64,000 nucleotides of DNA from Liolophura sinensis (lineage: Eukaryota > Mollusca > Polyplacophora > Chitonida > Chitonidae). This document shows, piece after piece, positions 62,495 through 64,000 of the stretch; positions within the stretch are counted from its first letter, which is position 1; each line of letters begins with the position of its first letter. Made by a program: the position numbers and the translations under genes. The stretch is taken from the NCBI RefSeq assembly GCF_032854445.1, contig NC_088305.1:21738955-21802954 (forward strand), written 5' to 3'. The notes under the pieces were generated by a model, which saw only the letters and a program-made list of their open reading frames with translations, searched no databases and was not told where the DNA came from.

Positions 62495-64000
62495 ATGGCG
62501 CCTGTTTGGTCCGTCCCTGATCAACCACGATACAACCAAATACAGCGAGATATAATCATCGCAATGGGGGCCTTCGTGATAGCAAAGAAGAAACGTTACC
62601 AACGACGGCGAAGATGGGCAGTTCATCCTATTTTTAAGAGACGGAAGGAGCAAGGAGCGTATCACAACCTTGTGCAGGAGCTAGGACTGGACGAAGATAT
62701 GTTTCAACGATACTTTCGATTCAGACGTGAACAATTTGCCCAGCTCTTGTTCATTCTTCGCGAAGATATTGTCAAGTTTCATCGATCGACAGATGTCCTT
62801 TGTCCAAGACAGCGTTTAGCAATCTGCATAAGGTAATCGATAATAAGAGGAAATAGAACATTTCTAAACTTGAAATCATTTTACTGGTTTGATACAAAAA
62901 GGTAATGGCCTAACATAGGTGAAAAATGGCTTTACGGTATCATGCCGTTAACATCCAAGGCAAGGGTAGGTCGGTACTGGTAAAATGTAACGTAAATAAT
63001 ACAAACAGTCAAACCGCACTTTACTGAAATGTCATATGCATAGCCGCAGAAAGCAAGTCGGACGTTTATCCAGAAGACTCGGTTTGGCCAGGGATCATTG
63101 TGTCACCGTAGTGATTAGATATCGGCAGCGGCTGCTGGTTAGCATACTGACTATTTTGAAGCAAGGAGGGAACAAGTTCTTGTGGTAGAGGCGTTATTGG
63201 AATCTGTATTCCACTCCGATTCTCGACGTTGAAGAAGAGTTGTGACATTTGCAGTTTAATGAATGTTTGTGCTTCCTTTGGTAGCGTCTTCATGCGCTTG
63301 GCATAATTCATAAATAGTAGGTCATCGGAATCAGTTTCCGTATTTCCTGAGTTGTTCCTGCTCTCATTAATGAAATTAACCAGAGCATCTTCAATTGAAG
63401 AAGTTTCCCCAGTCGGTTGTCTTTTTCCGCTTCTCTTTGGTGTTTTGGCTGCTCTCCCAGTGGATGTACTTGGAGTAGTGGAAATGGAAGAAACTTCCGT
63501 TTCCAAGGGCAGGGCATCATTTATAGAACTCACCTCAGACCTGCGAAAGAAAATATATATTTATTAAATCAACTTATAACTATACTCTTTTTGCAGATAC
63601 CTGGCAACCGGAGAATCCTATGCATCGCTTGCCTTCAGCTATCGGGTCGGTGTATCTACAATATCTAAGCTGGTTCCAGAAGTATGCGAGGCTATTTGGA
63701 AACATAGAGAGGTAGCGATGAAGGTACCCAGCACCAGCGATGATTGGAGATTGATAGCAGCTAACTTTTGGCAGAATTGGCAGTTTCCACACTGCTTAGG
63801 TGCACTAGATGGGAAACACGTGGTTATGATGAAGCCTTGGAAGTCAGGGTCTCTCTATTTCAACTATAAAGGGACTTGCTCGATCGTTCTAATGGCACTT
63901 GTTGATGCTGATCTAAAGTTCATTGCAATTAACACTGGTTCGTTGGGCAGAAACAGCGACGGAGGAATCTTTGCCCGAAGTAACATGGGACAACGTTTCG
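62495..64000 (+). CDS. Harbinger transposase (HARBI1/DDE_Tnp_4), 3' end outside the window
   Basis: Exon 1 is 62495-62832 (MAPVWSVPDQPRYN; donor AAG/GTAATC). Exon 2 starts at 63597 after TTTTTGCAG. The phases agree. Exon 1 has a basic stretch (AKKKRYQRRRRWAVHPIFKR) and the DNA-binding helical part (DMFQRYFRFRREQFAQLL). Exon 2 has the HTH-like RYLATGESYASLAFSYRVG, then the catalytic core with GALDGKHVVM (first Asp) and MALVDADLKFIAIN (second Asp). The third acidic residue lies beyond the window. No break is seen, so the gene may be intact. Confidence 0.85.
63066..63540 (-). CDS. BESS-motif protein of the Harbinger element, last exon, inside the transposase intron
   Basis: The minus-strand exon begins at a CTTTCGCAG acceptor (63541-63549) and ends at a stop at 63066. 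It encodes a Ser/Thr/Pro/Lys-rich linker and a BESS-like interaction motif (DDLLFMNYAKRMKTLPKEAQ, then TFIKLQMSQLFFNVEN). MADF-BESS or Myb-like partners help Harbinger transposases bind DNA and enter the nucleus. The MADF exon is expected to the right of the window. The exon lies entirely within the intron of the transposase gene on the other strand, so the two genes are interleaved. Confidence 0.65.

Larger units (their letters stand above)
62385..64000 (+). mobile_element. PIF/Harbinger element, left part
   Basis: The left boundary is judged from the change from gypsy coding sequence to a GC-rich start with repeated GCGGTACGCGG, GCGGTATGCGG and GCGGAATGCG units (62387-62430). These repeats resemble Harbinger subterminal binding sites. 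The element encodes a HARBI1-type transposase on the plus strand and a BESS-containing protein on the minus strand, the two-gene set typical of the superfamily. It runs past the window edge, so the right TIR and 3-bp duplication cannot be seen. Confidence 0.75.

Overview
This window is eukaryotic and almost entirely transposable elements. I find no gene that I would confidently call a host gene. GT-AG introns, TATA boxes and the element families (piggyBac, pogo, hAT, Mutator-like, PIF/Harbinger, I-type LINE, Ty3/gypsy, Polinton) point to an invertebrate animal. The LINE 3' tail (core GGCTGAAATATTGCCGATG, ending in CATT repeats) is a sequence I associate with gastropod and other mollusc genomes, so a mollusc is my best guess, from memory only.

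Layout. 1-1105: 5' part of an unrecognised transposon-like gene. 1291-3872: hAT MITE candidate, a piggyBac end, a 992-bp hAT fragment (copy 1) and a Mutator-like transposase piece. About 3890-12130: a piggyBac split by a 5.9-kb I-type LINE with a 12-bp target duplication. 12316-20455: a second copy of the same 992-bp hAT fragment carrying two clean nested insertions: a 4128-bp transposon with a DUF7869-like protein, 27-bp terminal inverted repeats (TIRs) and a 4-bp duplication, and a 3014-bp pogo. 20456-23801: a hAT. 23802-28634: a piggyBac holding an apparently intact pogo (24347-28128). 30240-31588: a second unrecognised repeat-type gene. About 32050-38968: a piggyBac split by a pogo that itself holds an intact 815-codon hAT gene. 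38973-46945: a broken Polinton piece holding a pogo within which another pogo sits. 47056-48727: a piggyBac in an old LINE fragment. About 49600-60524: a larger broken Polinton (integrase, PC4-like proteins, protease, protein-primed DNA polymerase, spliced-looking blocks). 60525-62384: part of a Ty3/gypsy element with one LTR of about 1 kb. 62385 onward: a PIF/Harbinger element running off the window.

Three observations stand out. First, the DUF7869-type transposon has precisely defined ends, because an empty copy of its target lies in the same window; removing both nested elements from copy 2 returns exactly 992 bp. Second, five different pogo families here share modular TIRs (GGGGAG... then GGGG-N5-TGGGACA), and in at least four of them the same inner module forms a 33-34 bp palindrome just upstream of the transposase start, which looks like a conserved operator or transposase-binding site. 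Third, 18 of 19 DNA-transposon coding segments lie on the minus strand. Such one-sided nesting is known from uni-strand piRNA clusters such as Drosophila flamenco, so this could be one; small-RNA data would be needed to tell.

All boundaries and splice sites were read by eye. Family names come from motifs, not from database searches.
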